Shown: positions 1-10,749, numbered from the stretch's first letter. The stretch is DNA of 64,000 nt from Staphylococcus simulans (GCF_002902285.1 NZ_PPRU01000025.1:1-64000), one strand, 5' to 3'. Translations and numbers: made by a program. Notes: generated by a model not told the origin, from the letters alone.

Positions 1-35
1 AATATCAAATATATTAAATTTTAAGGGGGCATTTT

Positions 36-734
36 ATGGAATGGTTAAAATTAATAGGTATTCTAGTTATTATTATCGGATTCCTATTTAAGTTTGATAC
101 GATTGCGGTTATTTTAGCTGCTGCAATTGTAACCGGACTTGTATCCGGTATGGATTTCTTTGAAATATTAGACGTCCTCGGCAAAGCTTTTGTCGATAAT
201 CGCCTGGTATCTCTTTTCTTATTAACCTTACCTATGGTTGGTTTAATTGAACGATTTGGATTAAAAAAACAAGCAACCGTATTAATCGGAAAGGTTAAAT
301 CCATGACCAGCGGACGTTTATTATCCTTATATTTATTAATTAGAGAAATTGCAGGACTCGCTTCCATTCGGATCGGAGGTCATCCTCAATTCGTACGTCC
401 GTTAATTAATCCGATGGTTCAAGGGGCATTGAAAACAAAATATAATTTAAAACCTGAACAAATCGATGAAAAAGATGTGGAGAAAATTAAAGCAGAAGCT
501 TCGGCTATGGAGAACTACGGTAACTTCTTTGGCCAGAATTTATTTGTAGGTGCTGCTGGCGTACTTTTAATGGTCGGTACATTCAATTCACTTGATATTA
601 AAGTCAATGCGGTCAGTTTAGCACTTGCTTCTGTACCAATCGCAATCATCACAATTCTGATTGTCGTAGTTAAAAATATTTTGTTAGACCGTTACTTAGA
701 ACGTAAATACAGAAACAAGGAGGATCAAGCATGA
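36..734 (+). CDS. DUF969 family membrane protein
   Basis: A 232-residue protein with about six hydrophobic segments: two in the first 40 residues, a middle pair, one near residue 175 and a long one at 195-220. It ends in a basic tail. This fits the DUF969 family of integral membrane proteins. An AAGGGGGC ribosome-binding site lies 6 bases before the ATG. The stop overlaps the next start by 4 bases (ATGA), so the two proteins are probably translationally coupled. Known of the family: DUF969 and DUF979 occur as pairs beside pyroglutamyl peptidase or 5-oxoprolinase genes. Inference: the pair forms a transporter, perhaps for pyroglutamate or a related amino acid. The substrate is not shown by the sequence. 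Confidence 0.85.
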   Translation: MEWLKLIGILVIIIGFLFKFDTIAVILAAAIVTGLVSGMDFFEILDVLGKAFVDNRLVSLFLLTLPMVGLIERFGLKKQATVLIGKVKSMTSGRLLSLYLLIREIAGLASIRIGGHPQFVRPLINPMVQGALKTKYNLKPEQIDEKDVEKIKAEASAMENYGNFFGQNLFVGAAGVLLMVGTFNSLDIKVNAVSLALASVPIAIITILIVVVKNILLDRYLERKYRNKEDQA

Positions 735-1657
735 GTCAACATACATTAGATACTATCCTTGAGTTCTTTTATATTTTAATTGGTATCCAATTACTTTATA
801 CAGCTTACCGTGTATTGCGAGATCCAAACAAAGAAAAACGTATTGGCACTGCCCTCTTTTGGGTATTGCTTGCGATAACATTTATTTTTGGACCGTATAT
901 ACCAAACGTAATCAATGGTGCACTTATCTTGTTAATGGGACTATTAACATTAACGCGTCAGGTTACTATCAAAAACATTGTGGACGTTACTGAGGAACAA
1001 GGTAATCAAGGCGCTGAACGTTTTGGCAATAAACTCTTTTGGCCAGCAGTTGTTTTAGCTGTTGTAGCTGTCATCATTTCAAACTGGACACCTCTTGGTG
1101 GCGCTATTGGCTTAGGAATTGCTTCAGTTGTCGGTTTGATTGCTGCGTATTTCATTATCAAGCCTAAAGCAAAATACATGTTATATGACAGTGATAGATT
1201 GACACAACAAGTTGGAACAGTTGGTATCTTACCGCAATTCTTAGCAGCATTAGGAGTACTATTTACAGTCAGCGGTGTTGGAAAAGTGATTTCTAACGGT
1301 ATTTCAAGTTTCTTACCTGAAGGCAATCACTTAATTGGCGCCACTGCGTATATATTAGGTATGGTCATTTTCACAATGTTGATGGGTAATGCATTTGCAG
1401 CTTTTACTGTTATTACCGCAAGTATTGGTATTCCTTTCGTCATTGCACAAGGTGCTGACCCTGCAATTGCTGGTGCACTAGCGATGACTGGTGGTTTCTG
1501 TGGTACTTTATTAACGCCAATGGCCGCAAACTTCAATACATTACCTGTTGCTTTATTAGAAATGAAAAATGAATTTAGTGTCATCAAAGCACAAATCCCA
1601 GTGGCTTTCATATTAATCTTAGTACATATCGGATTAATGTATTTCTGGGCATTTTAA
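731..1657 (+). CDS. DUF979 family membrane protein
   Basis: A 308-residue, strongly hydrophobic protein with about eight to nine membrane segments, fitting the DUF979 family. It has several glycine- and alanine-rich segments, including a GGFCGTLLTPMAANFNTLP stretch around residue 260 that looks like a conserved permease re-entrant or core segment. It overlaps the DUF969 gene by 4 bases and precedes pcp by 24 bases, so all three are likely one transcript. Family knowledge says only that the two DUFs travel together. A two-component permease is my inference. No signal peptide separate from the first membrane helix is visible. Confidence 0.85.
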   Translation: MSQHTLDTILEFFYILIGIQLLYTAYRVLRDPNKEKRIGTALFWVLLAITFIFGPYIPNVINGALILLMGLLTLTRQVTIKNIVDVTEEQGNQGAERFGNKLFWPAVVLAVVAVIISNWTPLGGAIGLGIASVVGLIAAYFIIKPKAKYMLYDSDRLTQQVGTVGILPQFLAALGVLFTVSGVGKVISNGISSFLPEGNHLIGATAYILGMVIFTMLMGNAFAAFTVITASIGIPFVIAQGADPAIAGALAMTGGFCGTLLTPMAANFNTLPVALLEMKNEFSVIKAQIPVAFILILVHIGLMYFWAF

Positions 1658-1681
1658 TAAACAGATAAAGGAGAAGATAAC

Positions 1682-2323
1682 ATGAATATTTTAGTTACAG
1701 CTTTTGATCCGTTTGGTAAAGAAAAAACAAATCCAGCTTTAGAAGCAGTGAAGTTATTACCAGAAACAATCGGTGAACATACGATTACGAAATTAGAAAT
1801 CCCTACTGTATTCAACGAATCGGTTGAAGCTATTAAACAACAACTTAAAATTGAAACATATGATGCGGTACTTGCTATTGGACAAGCTGGCGGCAGATTT
1901 GATTTAACACCCGAACGTGTCGGCATTAATGTAGATGATGCAAGAATTGCAGATAATAAAGGTAATCAACCCATTGATGAAGTTATTCAAGAAGATGGCG
2001 CACCTGCTTACTTTTCAAATATGCCAGTAAAACGCCTTACACAAGCGATTAAAGATGCAGGTGTTCCTGCTTCACTTTCAAATACTGCAGGAACTTTTGT
2101 ATGTAATCATGTACTCTATCAATTAGGATATTTGCATGCGACTACTTTCCCTTATATTCAATTTGGTTTTATTCATGTACCGTTCATTCCTGAACAAGTC
2201 ACGAATAAACCGAATACACCTTCTATGGCGCTAGATACTATTGTTAAAGGGTTGGAAGCGGCAATCTCAGAGTTATCAGCAGATAATCGTGATGAAACTA
2301 TCGCATTAGGTGAAACACATTAA
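1682..2323 (+). CDS. pcp: pyrrolidone-carboxylate peptidase (pyroglutamyl peptidase I)
   Basis: A 213-residue cytosolic peptidase that removes N-terminal pyroglutamate from peptides. The start carries the family signature TAFDPFG. The Glu-Cys-His catalytic set is visible: Glu78 in [10 protein letters not shown], Cys141 in GTFVCNH and His165 in FGFIHVPF. Length matches family C15. An AAGGAG site lies before the ATG. It is the third gene of the DUF969-DUF979-pcp unit and is followed by a strong terminator. The context suggests release, and possibly exchange across the membrane, of pyroglutamate. Confidence 0.96.
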   Translation: MNILVTAFDPFGKEKTNPALEAVKLLPETIGEHTITKLEIPTVFNESVEAIKQQLKIETYDAVLAIGQAGGRFDLTPERVGINVDDARIADNKGNQPIDEVIQEDGAPAYFSNMPVKRLTQAIKDAGVPASLSNTAGTFVCNHVLYQLGYLHATTFPYIQFGFIHVPFIPEQVTNKPNTPSMALDTIVKGLEAAISELSADNRDETIALGETH

Positions 2324-2340
2324 TTTAATAAGATGTATAC

Positions 2341-2370
2341 AAAATAACCGCCTCATCGGGCGGTTATTTT
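2341..2370. terminator. bidirectional terminator between pcp and the AbrB-like gene
   Basis: AATAACCGCC-tcatc-GGGCGGTTATT hairpin with an A-run on the left and a T-run on the right. It can end both the rightward pcp transcript and the leftward transcript of the neighbour. Confidence 0.85.
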
Positions 2371-2376
2371 CATATG

Positions 2377-3453
2377 CTACTTATTCAGTTTACGCTCAGT
2401 ATAGCTTAAGAAATATTTTATGATTGGCGCGATTAAGAATAAAATGAAGAAAATTCTAAAGATATGGAAACTAGAAATGATGGCTACATCAGCATGTGTT
2501 TCCATCGCAACCAAGACAATTTGACTCATACCTCCGGGTGCTGCACCTAAGAATAAATCATTTAACGGCATATGATTAAAGAGTGATATTAAATAGACCA
2601 TGACACCAGCTAATAAGATGAGCATAACATTTTGGAAAGCAATAGCAACTGCCACGCGTCCTTTTAAATCATTCATTAATTTAGAAATTTGAATACCGAT
2701 TCTAATCATATAGGCAATCTGTGCTGCTGCAATTAAATAGTTATCCAGTGAAAATGTTTCATTCGTAAACATGTTCCAAGCAATTAATACCACAATTGGA
2801 GCCAGCAATTGCTTCGTTGGAAAATTAATTTTTGCCATTACAAAGTAAACGATCGCAATAGCAACAATCAACAATACGATTTGTCCAATATTCAACACGT
2901 GAGTGAGCGGTTCAAGTTCCACCAATTTACTGCTAGATGCTTCTCCGCTTCCACTCGACATAAAATAAGACATCATTGGAACCAAGATGACTACGAAGAT
3001 AACACGTGAAGTCTGTGTTAAACTCACTACTAATATATTGGCACGCTTGTCTTCCTCAGCCATAATTAACATCTGGCTTAATGCTCCAGGAATAACACTT
3101 AACAATGCTGTTTCATTATTTACTTTTGCAATCTTTTTAAAGAAATATGCAATCAGTATTGCCATCCCCAACAGCAATACTGTTACTAAAACAATAGATA
3201 ACCAGTTTTGCGTAATATCATTTAAAACCGTCCGTGTAAATGTGGATCCAATTTGTACCCCTAGTAAAATTAAACCCAACTGACTGAGCCAAAACGGCCA
3301 TTCTACTTCCAACTTGAAGACTCGGATACAAATGATACTTGCGATTATAGGACCAAACATATAAGGCAGCATGATATTCATTGCAGATAGAATCAAACTG
3401 ATAACGATTGCTAGTAATAATACGATAATATTATTACGCAATTTTTTATTCAT
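2377..3453 (-). CDS. AbrB-family membrane protein (putative transporter)
   Basis: A 358-residue polytopic membrane protein with about ten segments and an internal duplication: the ...ALLSVIPGALSQM... stretch near residue 120 recurs as ...FLGAAPGGMSQIVLVA... near residue 300. This repeated proline-glycine-GxxSQ/GMSQ signature is typical of the family named AbrB (PF05145; also called ammonia monooxygenase-like). It is unrelated to the DNA-binding transition regulator AbrB. The substrate is unknown. The region before the start has a TGTTATGAT extended -10 but only a weak ribosome-binding site. It is a single gene between two terminators. Confidence 0.85.
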   Translation of the reverse strand: MNKKLRNNIIVLLLAIVISLILSAMNIMLPYMFGPIIASIICIRVFKLEVEWPFWLSQLGLILLGVQIGSTFTRTVLNDITQNWLSIVLVTVLLLGMAILIAYFFKKIAKVNNETALLSVIPGALSQMLIMAEEDKRANILVVSLTQTSRVIFVVILVPMMSYFMSSGSGEASSSKLVELEPLTHVLNIGQIVLLIVAIAIVYFVMAKINFPTKQLLAPIVVLIAWNMFTNETFSLDNYLIAAAQIAYMIRIGIQISKLMNDLKGRVAVAIAFQNVMLILLAGVMVYLISLFNHMPLNDLFLGAAPGGMSQIVLVAMETHADVAIISSFHIFRIFFILFLIAPIIKYFLSYTERKLNK

Positions 3454-3574
3454 TGATTACCACTACCCTTATCCCACTACTTTTCATTCATTATCATCAT
3501 AACACGCTTTATACGAAAGTTATAAGAATTGATTTCTAACCGATATTATAATCGTTCACAAAAATAATTTATAC

Positions 3575-3617
3575 AAAAAGAGAGTGAGACACCTAGAATT
3601 TGATGTCTCACTCTCTA
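3575..3617 (-). terminator. terminator of the hem operon
   Basis: A 12-bp perfect stem (GAGAGTGAGACA pairing with TGTCTCACTCTC), followed on the minus strand by TTTTT. It lies 17 bases beyond the hemL stop. Confidence 0.88.
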
Positions 3618-3633
3618 ATTAAGTGAATTTATA

Positions 3634-4923
3634 TTATTTATTTGTGACGCGTTCAAATGCTTTATCAAACGCTTCAATTGTTCTCTCAATATCTTCTTTT
3701 GTATGCGCAGTAGATAAGAATGTACCTTCGAATTGAGATGGTGGTAAGAAGACGCCTTCTTTAGCCATTTCACGATACATTTCTGAGAAGAGTTTCAAGT
3801 CACTTTGGTTTGCTTGAGCAAAGTTAGTCACTGGACCTTCATTTAAGAAGTAACCAATCATTGAACCTGCTCGGTTAACTGTTAATGGTACATTATGTTT
3901 TTCAGCAACTTTTTTCAAACCTTCTTCTAAAATATCTCCAAGTTCATTGAAGTATTCGTAGCTTTCTGGTGTAAGTTGACTCAATGTTTCATAACCACTT
4001 GTCATTGCTAATGGGTTACCTGATAATGTACCTGCTTGATAAATTGAACCCACTGGCGCAATTTTATCCATAATTTCCGCTTTACCGCCGAATGCACCGA
4101 CTGGTAAACCGCCACCGATTACTTTACCTAAGCAAGTTAAGTCAGGCATAACATCGAAGTAACCTTGTGCACAGTTATAACCAACTCTGAAGCCAGTCAT
4201 AACTTCGTCAAAGATTAATAATGAACCATACTCATTCGTGATATCTCTTAATCCTTGTAAGAAACCTTCAATTGGTGGAACAACCCCCATATTACCTGCT
4301 ACAGGTTCTACAATCACGCCGGCAATGTCATCGCCATACATTTCAAACGCTTGTTTAATCGCATCTAAATCGTTATAAGGCACTGTAATCGTACTTTTTG
4401 CTGTTCCTTCAGGTACGCCAGGAGAATCTGGTAAACCTAAAGTCGCAACACCAGAACCCGCTTTAATTAAAAGTGAGTCACTATGACCATGGTAGCAGCC
4501 TTCAAACTTCACGATTTTATCGCGGCCTGTGTAACCTCTAGCCAAACGAATTGTATCTTGAGTTGCTTCCGTACCTGATGAAACCATTCTGACTTTTTCA
4601 ATTGATGGTACACGGTCGACTACAAGTTCTGCTAATTTAATTTCTTCTAATGTAGAAGCACCAAAACTTGTACCTTTATCGACTGCTTTATGCAAGCTGT
4701 CAATCACTTGTTTGTTTTCATGACCTAAAATTAAAGGTCCCCAGCTTAATACATAATCAATATACTCATTTCCATCGATATCATAGATTTTAGAACCTTT
4801 ACCATGATCCATAAAGATTGCTGGCATATCTACAGATTTAAATGCACGAACTGGACTATTCACACCGCCAGGCATTAATTTTTCTGCTTTTTTAAATGCT
4901 TCAATAGACTTTTCGTAACTCAT
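3634..4923 (-). CDS. hemL: glutamate-1-semialdehyde 2,1-aminomutase
   Basis: A 429-residue PLP enzyme that converts glutamate-1-semialdehyde to 5-aminolevulinate, the last step of the C5 route. Seen: the N-terminal [12 protein letters not shown] signature, SSGTEA (phosphate binding, about 115-120), FDEVMTGFR (about 238-246) and the PLP lysine K267 in [11 protein letters not shown]. The length is normal for the family. It starts immediately after the hemB stop with no gap and is the last gene of hemAXCDBL. Staphylococci carry a second, unlinked copy; this is the operon copy. Confidence 0.97.
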   Translation of the reverse strand: MSYEKSIEAFKKAEKLMPGGVNSPVRAFKSVDMPAIFMDHGKGSKIYDIDGNEYIDYVLSWGPLILGHENKQVIDSLHKAVDKGTSFGASTLEEIKLAELVVDRVPSIEKVRMVSSGTEATQDTIRLARGYTGRDKIVKFEGCYHGHSDSLLIKAGSGVATLGLPDSPGVPEGTAKSTITVPYNDLDAIKQAFEMYGDDIAGVIVEPVAGNMGVVPPIEGFLQGLRDITNEYGSLLIFDEVMTGFRVGYNCAQGYFDVMPDLTCLGKVIGGGLPVGAFGGKAEIMDKIAPVGSIYQAGTLSGNPLAMTSGYETLSQLTPESYEYFNELGDILEEGLKKVAEKHNVPLTVNRAGSMIGYFLNEGPVTNFAQANQSDLKLFSEMYREMAKEGVFLPPSQFEGTFLSTAHTKEDIERTIEAFDKAFERVTNK

Positions 4924-5907
4924 TTATTTGTCCTCCTTATCTAAATAACGACAAACATCTTTCGCGAAATACGTAATAATCATGTCTGCACCTGCACGTT
5001 TCATTGAAACCATTTGTTCCATAACGTTACGTTCTTCGTCAATCCATCCTTGTAATGCAGCTGCTTTAACCATACTGTATTCACCGCTGACATTATATGC
5101 GATAACTGGAACATACGTTCTTTCTTTAACATCTCTGATAATGTCTAAGTAACTTAACGCAGGTTTCACAATCATCATATCTGCACCTTCTTTTAAGTCA
5201 CTTTCAAGTTCAAGCAGTGCTTCACGACGGTTAGCTGGATCCATTTGATACGTTCTGCGATCACCGAATGATGGTGTTGATTCAGCAGCATCACGGAATG
5301 GACCATAGAAACTTGATGCATATTTAATACCATAGCTCATGATTGGAATATTGTAGTAACCTGCATCATCTAAACCTTTACGAATTTCAGTCACAAAACC
5401 ATCCATCATATTACTTGGCGCAATGATGTCAGCACCCGCTTCTACTTGAGAAATTGCTGTTTTCACAAGCAATGGTAATGTTTTATCATTATCAACATCA
5501 TGTGTATGGTCATCAATTAAACCGCAGTGGCCATGATCTGTATATTCACATAAACATGTATCTGCTAACACTAACATGTCTGGATAAAGTTTTTTAGATT
5601 TTCTAGTTGCCTGTTGTATGATACCTTCATGTGCATAAGCACCTGTACCCACTGAATCTTTTTCATTTGGGACACCAAAGAACATCACCGCTCTGATACC
5701 TAAATCATAAGCTTCTTGCAATTCTTCTTCTAGGTGATTCAAGCTGATTTGATAAATCCCTGGCATAGATGGAATTTCTTGTTTAACATCGTCTCTTTCT
5801 ACGACAAAGATAGGATAAATCAAATCTTCTTTACGTACGTGATTTTCTCTTACAAGACTGCGCATTGATTCATTAATACGTAATCTTCTGTGTCTATCAA
5901 AACTCAT
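4924..5907 (-). CDS. hemB: porphobilinogen synthase (delta-aminolevulinate dehydratase)
   Basis: A 327-residue cytosolic enzyme joining two 5-aminolevulinates into porphobilinogen. The metal site is the zinc type: Cys118, Cys120 and Cys128 in [15 protein letters not shown]. The two Schiff-base lysines are K195 in [15 protein letters not shown] and K248 in [11 protein letters not shown]. The ATG overlaps the hemD stop (ATGA), which indicates translational coupling. Confidence 0.98.
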   Translation of the reverse strand: MSFDRHRRLRINESMRSLVRENHVRKEDLIYPIFVVERDDVKQEIPSMPGIYQISLNHLEEELQEAYDLGIRAVMFFGVPNEKDSVGTGAYAHEGIIQQATRKSKKLYPDMLVLADTCLCEYTDHGHCGLIDDHTHDVDNDKTLPLLVKTAISQVEAGADIIAPSNMMDGFVTEIRKGLDDAGYYNIPIMSYGIKYASSFYGPFRDAAESTPSFGDRRTYQMDPANRREALLELESDLKEGADMMIVKPALSYLDIIRDVKERTYVPVIAYNVSGEYSMVKAAALQGWIDEERNVMEQMVSMKRAGADMIITYFAKDVCRYLDKEDK

Positions 5908-6593
5908 TTAAGATTCCTACTTTCTTTTATTGTATAGATTAAACCATCAATTGTTTGTTTTCGTGCTATGACAGCATCATAACCATTTTTACGAACTGTT
6001 TCATAAGTTGGTTGACCAATAGCATAACACTCAAAATCAGGTTGTACTTGGCATCGTTTCAATGCTTTAAAAAAGTTCTCAGCGGAAGATGAACTCGCAA
6101 ATGCAATACCATCAGCTGACTGTTCTTTTAACAACTTAATCGCATAAAGAATATTCTGTTGATGCTCAACAGGTTCATATAAATCAATTTTTACCACATC
6201 TGCCCCACGTTCTTTTAATACCTCTTCTAATATAGGTCGTGCTGCTTTACTGCTGGGTATAAAAATAGAGGCTCCTTTTTTGAACGTAAACTTATCTAGA
6301 AATCCTTCTTGTGAAAAATCTTCAGGACAAAAATCTACTTCTATACCATGTTGTTCACAAAAGCGTTGTGTTTTTTCACCTATAACTGCTACCTTTTCAT
6401 AGCGTAATAGTGAAAGATACGGTAAAAAATATCGCACTGCATTTTTAGAAGAAAATACAAGCCAAGTATAAGAACGATTTAAAACAGAATCATCAAAAGC
6501 GAGTGGTTCTAATTTAATAAAAGGCAAATGTATCCATCCTTTATCTTCTGTTGGCATTGAACTAGATTGCGTCATTATGACTGATGCACTCAT
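5904..6593 (-). CDS. hemD: uroporphyrinogen-III synthase
   Basis: A 229-residue protein in the hemD position of the operon. The family is poorly conserved. The visible signs are the two-domain length, the [10 protein letters not shown] stretch (about 45-54) and the later [12 protein letters not shown] stretch (about 160-171), both typical of HemD. It closes hydroxymethylbilane with inversion of ring D. It lies 24 bases after hemC, has a GGAGATG ribosome-binding site, and overlaps hemB by 4 bases. Confidence 0.9.
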   Translation of the reverse strand: MSASVIMTQSSSMPTEDKGWIHLPFIKLEPLAFDDSVLNRSYTWLVFSSKNAVRYFLPYLSLLRYEKVAVIGEKTQRFCEQHGIEVDFCPEDFSQEGFLDKFTFKKGASIFIPSSKAARPILEEVLKERGADVVKIDLYEPVEHQQNILYAIKLLKEQSADGIAFASSSSAENFFKALKRCQVQPDFECYAIGQPTYETVRKNGYDAVIARKQTIDGLIYTIKESRNLK

Positions 6594-6617
6594 AGCAATT
6601 CATCTCCGACTTATAGA

Positions 6618-7544
6618 TTAGGCTTCATCATTTAATGCTTTAATGATTTCATATGCACCTTGTTCTTTCAAGACATCACTTGCTGCTTTGCCAAGTTCAA
6701 CTGGGTTTTGTCCGTTAACTGTATGTTCAAAGCGTTGTTTACCGTCAGGTGACATGATCAAGCCTGTAAATGTTAGCTGTCCGTCATTATCAACAGTTGC
6801 GTAACCTCCAATAGGGACTTGGCAACTACCGTTCATTTCTTTAAGAAACGTACGCTCTGCAGTAACGCATTCTGCTACGCTTTGATTATGCACTTTTTTC
6901 AACAGGTCTAAAAGTTCTTCGTCATCACTACGACATTCAATTCCTAGTGCACCTTGACCGATTGCTGGAATGAGTAAATCTGGTTGTAAATACTCGGTAA
7001 CGATATCATCAGACCAACCCATTCTACGTAGGCCTGCAGCTGCGAGAATAATCGCATCATAATCTTCAGTTTCTAGTTTATTAAGTCTTGTATCGATATT
7101 ACCTCTAATCCATTTGATTTCAAGATTAGGGTATTTTGCTAGGATTTGTGCGCCACGTCTTAAAGAACTTGTACCAACAATGCTACCATCCGGTAAATCT
7201 GCAAGTTTCACATGATTTTTAGAAATAAATGCATCAAATGGAATTTCTCTATCAGGAACACAGCCAAGTGTTAGCCCTTCTGGTAATTCACTTGGCACGT
7301 CTTTTAAAGAGTGAATGGCTAAATCAATCTCATGGTCAAATAAGGCTTGTTGTATTTCTTTAACAAACAAACCTTTACCCCCGACTTTAGAAAGTTGTCT
7401 ATCTACAATCTGATCACCTTTTGTGACGATTTCTTTGATTTCAATATCTAAATCTGGTTGTACCTCTTTTAACTTTTCAATAAATTGACGACTCTGAGTC
7501 AATGCCAATTTACTTCTTCTTGAACCAACGACAAGCTTACGCAT
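6618..7544 (-). CDS. hemC: hydroxymethylbilane synthase (porphobilinogen deaminase)
   Basis: A 308-residue enzyme that polymerises four porphobilinogens. The start [13 protein letters not shown], the [10 protein letters not shown] segment (about 81-90) and the cofactor-binding cysteine C241 in [10 protein letters not shown] are all present. The length is normal. It sits between hemX and hemD in the operon. The dipyrromethane cofactor is covalently held by the cysteine (family knowledge). Confidence 0.98.
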   Translation of the reverse strand: MRKLVVGSRRSKLALTQSRQFIEKLKEVQPDLDIEIKEIVTKGDQIVDRQLSKVGGKGLFVKEIQQALFDHEIDLAIHSLKDVPSELPEGLTLGCVPDREIPFDAFISKNHVKLADLPDGSIVGTSSLRRGAQILAKYPNLEIKWIRGNIDTRLNKLETEDYDAIILAAAGLRRMGWSDDIVTEYLQPDLLIPAIGQGALGIECRSDDEELLDLLKKVHNQSVAECVTAERTFLKEMNGSCQVPIGGYATVDNDGQLTFTGLIMSPDGKQRFEHTVNGQNPVELGKAASDVLKEQGAYEIIKALNDEA

Positions 7545-7575
7545 GCCAACGTCCTCCTCTGCATAAGGTTATACT

Positions 7576-8400
7576 TTATCCGAAGAAATTCGGAAAATGA
7601 GAAATAAACAATAAGTTGAACATACTGAAAAGATAAATCAGCATATTAAATAAAACATGATTTAAAGGGCTTACCCATTTTCTTGTTCGTAAGAGAATGT
7701 AGATACCATAACAAATCATTACAATTATTGAAGATACCACTTTAGGATCTAGCAAAATATTGAAACCTATTGTCTGAAAACCCCATTGTGCGCCTAAAAT
7801 TACTCCGATAATTAAAATAACTAATCCGATGACTGTTGAATAAAACGTCATCTTTTCTAAGCTGTACACACTACCTATTCTAAAATATTTTTGATCGAAA
7901 TGCTTGTGTTTAAGGTTACGATACTGCAATACATATAACACACCATTTACAAATGCGAGTGAAAATAATGCATAACTGATAATGGCCAGCGAGACATGTA
8001 TAATCAACAATTCATGATTAACATTGAATTCTGCATCTCGAATATATGTTTCATTTGGTCTGAAGGTATGTATCGACATCACAACAAACCCAATGGCATT
8101 AAACAAAAATATAGAAAAGTCTAAATGTTTTACAACACTGATGACTATAGAAATCGATAAAATCATCCAGTTCAAAAAATAAAACACATCAAAGACCGAA
8201 CCGAGCGGAACCGCTCTGGCCATATTGATATATAAAGACAAAGAGATTGTTTGCAGTAACCAAACAATCCCTAGTGTGTAGAACCCTAAGGTTCTAATTT
8301 TATGATTCTTTTTAAAAAAATCATAAAAATAGCAAGAAATACTGAGTAAATAAATCAGCAAGGTTACTTCATGGAAACGCACGAAAAATATATCTTGCAT
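7576..8400 (-). CDS. hemX: HemX, membrane protein modulating glutamyl-tRNA reductase
   Basis: A 274-residue integral membrane protein with about eight hydrophobic segments, resembling the CcsA/cytochrome c assembly fold. A YALFSLAFVNGVLYVLQ segment lies near residue 142 and a cluster of aromatic residues lies at the loops. The position directly after hemA is diagnostic. In Bacillus and Staphylococcus HemX lowers the amount of HemA protein (family knowledge). It lies 22 bases after hemA and 31 before hemC. Confidence 0.93.
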   Translation of the reverse strand: MQDIFFVRFHEVTLLIYLLSISCYFYDFFKKNHKIRTLGFYTLGIVWLLQTISLSLYINMARAVPLGSVFDVFYFLNWMILSISIVISVVKHLDFSIFLFNAIGFVVMSIHTFRPNETYIRDAEFNVNHELLIIHVSLAIISYALFSLAFVNGVLYVLQYRNLKHKHFDQKYFRIGSVYSLEKMTFYSTVIGLVILIIGVILGAQWGFQTIGFNILLDPKVVSSIIVMICYGIYILLRTRKWVSPLNHVLFNMLIYLFSMFNLLFISHFPNFFG

Positions 8401-8422
8401 ATCATCACCATACTATGGCTGT

Positions 8423-9760
8423 TTAATCAAAACCTAAGATTTGTCTTGCTGAAAGTCGGCGTTCTTTTTTTGCAAAACTCTTTTCATATTCGCTTTCAGC
8501 TTCAATATCAAAGATATTTTGGAACAGCTCTAATTTTTCACTGCTATTTTTATCATTACTCAATTCTTTAGCTTGTTTAATCGGATCTTTCAACATTTGA
8601 TTAATGATACTTTTAGTATGTTTAGAAATCACTTTACGTTCACGTTCACTTAAATCAGGTAATTTACGGTCAATGCTATCCATAGTTTCTTGTTGGATAT
8701 GCATTGCTTTTTCACGTAAAGCTCTGATAACAGGAACGACACCTAACATGTTGACCCAATCGTTATGCGTTGCGATTTCATGTGGAATTTGTTCAGCGAT
8801 TTGCGCTGCTGCTGCTTCTCTTTCACGTAAATTAGCATCAACAAGTCCTTTTAGGTCATCGATATCGTAGCTGAAAATGTTCATGTCGGATTCAATAGCT
8901 GGATCAATATCTCTAGGTACCGCAATATCGATTAAAACCATTGACTCTTGTTTACGTTGACGTTTTACAGATTCCATTATATTTCGAGTAATAATATAGT
9001 CAGATGCACTTGTTGAACTAATTACTATATCCGCATTGACTAATAAGTTTTCTAATTCTTCCATAGTGGCATAAGAAGCTTGATGCTTCTCTGCTAATTG
9101 ACGTGCACGCTCAGCTGTTCTATTCACAACCGTAACATGTTCGATACCTGAACCCATTAGGTTCAGTAATGAGAGTTCACTCATTTCGCCGGCACCAATA
9201 ATCACAGCGTGTTGTGATTTAAAATTGCCGAATACTTTTTTAGCTAATTCTACGGCTGCATATGAAACACTGACAGCATTATCAGCAATATCTGATTCAT
9301 GATGTGCACGTTTCGCAAATGTGATTGCTTGTTTAAATAAATGATTGAAAATCGTACCTGTTGTACCAACTTCTTGTGCTGTAAAGAATGCATCTCTCAT
9401 TTGGCCAAGAATTTGTGTTTCCCCTAACACAATAGAATCTAAGCCTGAAGTTACATTAAATAAATGTTCTACAGCTTCATCCCCCACCAATGCTTCAGAC
9501 ATTGATTTGATTTCTTCAACTTCTAAACCGAATTTACGCGCTAAAAAGCGTTGGATGTAATAACGTCCAGTGTGAATCTGGTCTGCTACTGCATAGACTT
9601 CTGTTCGGTTGCATGTTGATAAAATCACGTTTTCTAATATTGATTTAGTTTCAAATAAATCAATATGCGATTCTTGTATGGCATCAGCTTTGAAAGCAAC
9701 TTTCTCTCTCAGTGCTACATCAGCGGTACGATGGTTGATGCTTATCGCAATTATATGCAT
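8423..9760 (-). CDS. hemA: glutamyl-tRNA reductase
   Basis: A 445-residue enzyme reducing glutamyl-tRNA to glutamate-1-semialdehyde, the committed step of heme synthesis. The catalytic Cys50 lies in LSTCNRTE. The active-site histidine region [17 protein letters not shown], the NADPH-binding VIGAGEMS and a C-terminal dimerisation helix follow. I place the start at the ATG at 9760, giving [14 protein letters not shown], because a GGAGGG site lies 8 bases before it. The longer upstream frame lacks a ribosome-binding site. First gene of the operon. Confidence 0.97.
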   Translation of the reverse strand: MHIIAISINHRTADVALREKVAFKADAIQESHIDLFETKSILENVILSTCNRTEVYAVADQIHTGRYYIQRFLARKFGLEVEEIKSMSEALVGDEAVEHLFNVTSGLDSIVLGETQILGQMRDAFFTAQEVGTTGTIFNHLFKQAITFAKRAHHESDIADNAVSVSYAAVELAKKVFGNFKSQHAVIIGAGEMSELSLLNLMGSGIEHVTVVNRTAERARQLAEKHQASYATMEELENLLVNADIVISSTSASDYIITRNIMESVKRQRKQESMVLIDIAVPRDIDPAIESDMNIFSYDIDDLKGLVDANLREREAAAAQIAEQIPHEIATHNDWVNMLGVVPVIRALREKAMHIQQETMDSIDRKLPDLSERERKVISKHTKSIINQMLKDPIKQAKELSNDKNSSEKLELFQNIFDIEAESEYEKSFAKKERRLSARQILGFD

Positions 9761-9794
9761 TTTTAACGCCCTCCATACTATTGACAATACACTA

Positions 9795-9855
9795 ATTATA
9801 ACACACAAATTTAAACCTTAAAGCCATCAAACCTTTTTAATTAGAAATATTCTAA
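9795..9855 (-). promoter_or_regulatory. hemA promoter region with Per-box-like inverted repeat
   Basis: An extended -10 (TGTTATAAT on the minus strand; hexamer at 9795-9800) lies about 35 bases before hemA. The palindrome TTAGAAATATTCTAA sits at 9841-9855, flanked by A and T to give a perfect 7-3-7 repeat at 9840-9856. It resembles Per boxes of Fur-family regulators. It sits upstream of this -10, but a second possible -10 (TAGAAT, with weak -35 TATGAC 16 bases away) overlaps it. Confidence 0.6.
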
Positions 9856-10013
9856 TCTAGAAAAGGCCTAGTCATAATTTTGTCATATTTCACTTTAAAT
9901 GCTAACTACATCCATATTATTGACACATTTGCTAAAAAGTTGATACTCACAATCTTTATCATGATTCACAGGTTTCATAAACAATAAAGGTCATCTTTTT
10001 TACATAAAACTCA

Positions 10014-10601
10014 TTATAAATAACTTTGAATCGCATTCCATATCACTTGTTGATTCTTATTATTTATCGATGAATAACTGATAATTGTATCTTCACTTTC
10101 CATTTCAAGTTTTTCTCTAATCACTTTAAGATGCTTTTGAATCTTACCTTTAGCGATTTTATCTTGTTTCGTCGCAATGATTAAAACCGGCAGATCATAA
10201 TACTTTAAGAAATCATACATCAGTACATCGTCTTGAGTCGGCGCATGTCTAATATCAATTAATTGGATTACCAGCTTCAATTGTTCACGTTCAGTAATAT
10301 ATTTTTCTATCATTTTACCAAACTGTTCTCTCTGTTTTTTACTTACTTTCGCATAGCCATAACCTGGTACATCCACAAAAACAAGTTGTTGATCTATATC
10401 ATAAAAATTCAATGTTTGTGTTTTCCCTGGCTGTTGTGAAGATCTTGCCATATTTTTACGTCCAATCATACTATTGATGAACGTTGATTTGCCTACATTT
10501 GAACGCCCGCTTAACGCCACTTCATCAAGCCCTGTTTCTGGATACTGATCGGGTTTGACTGCACTGATTAACAGTTCTATATTATTTGGGTTGATATTCA
10601 T
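10014..10601 (-). CDS. ysxC: ribosome biogenesis GTP-binding protein YsxC/EngB
   Basis: A 195-residue TRAFAC GTPase needed for large-subunit assembly. The motifs are G1 GRSNVGKS at 32-39, G2 around [10 protein letters not shown]3 DVPGYG near 75 and G4 TKQDK near 144. The length is normal. In Bacillus it lies between lonA and hemA. Here clpX is the upstream neighbour and no lon gene intervenes. It is separated from clpX by a terminator and from hemA by 253 bases. Confidence 0.96.
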   Translation of the reverse strand: MNINPNNIELLISAVKPDQYPETGLDEVALSGRSNVGKSTFINSMIGRKNMARSSQQPGKTQTLNFYDIDQQLVFVDVPGYGYAKVSKKQREQFGKMIEKYITEREQLKLVIQLIDIRHAPTQDDVLMYDFLKYYDLPVLIIATKQDKIAKGKIQKHLKVIREKLEMESEDTIISYSSINNKNQQVIWNAIQSYL

Positions 10602-10693
10602 ATTCGACCTCTTTTCTACTACTTTTAGATTGATTCGCGTTTCATTATATCAAATTTTAATTTTAAAAGTGAATATATTATCAAAAATGCCCA

Positions 10694-10736
10694 TAAAAAT
10701 AGCACTCTCATACTCTCAACAGAGTAAAAGAGTGCT
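10694..10736 (-). terminator. clpX terminator
   Basis: A nested stem: AGCACTCT pairs with AGAGTGCT, and inside it ACTCT pairs with AGAGT. On the minus strand it is followed by ATTTTTAT. It lies just beyond the clpX stop. Confidence 0.82.
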
Positions 10737-10749
10737 TGATTTATCTAAA

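Noticed and set aside
2377..3453. AbrB-named protein as a DNA-binding transition regulator
   Set aside because: The protein is all membrane segments with an internal repeat. The shared name is a coincidence of nomenclature.
9761..9808. Longer N-terminus of HemA (frame open to 9808)
   Set aside because: The extra 16 residues lack a ribosome-binding site and precede the conserved family start. A clear GGAGGG serves the ATG at 9760.
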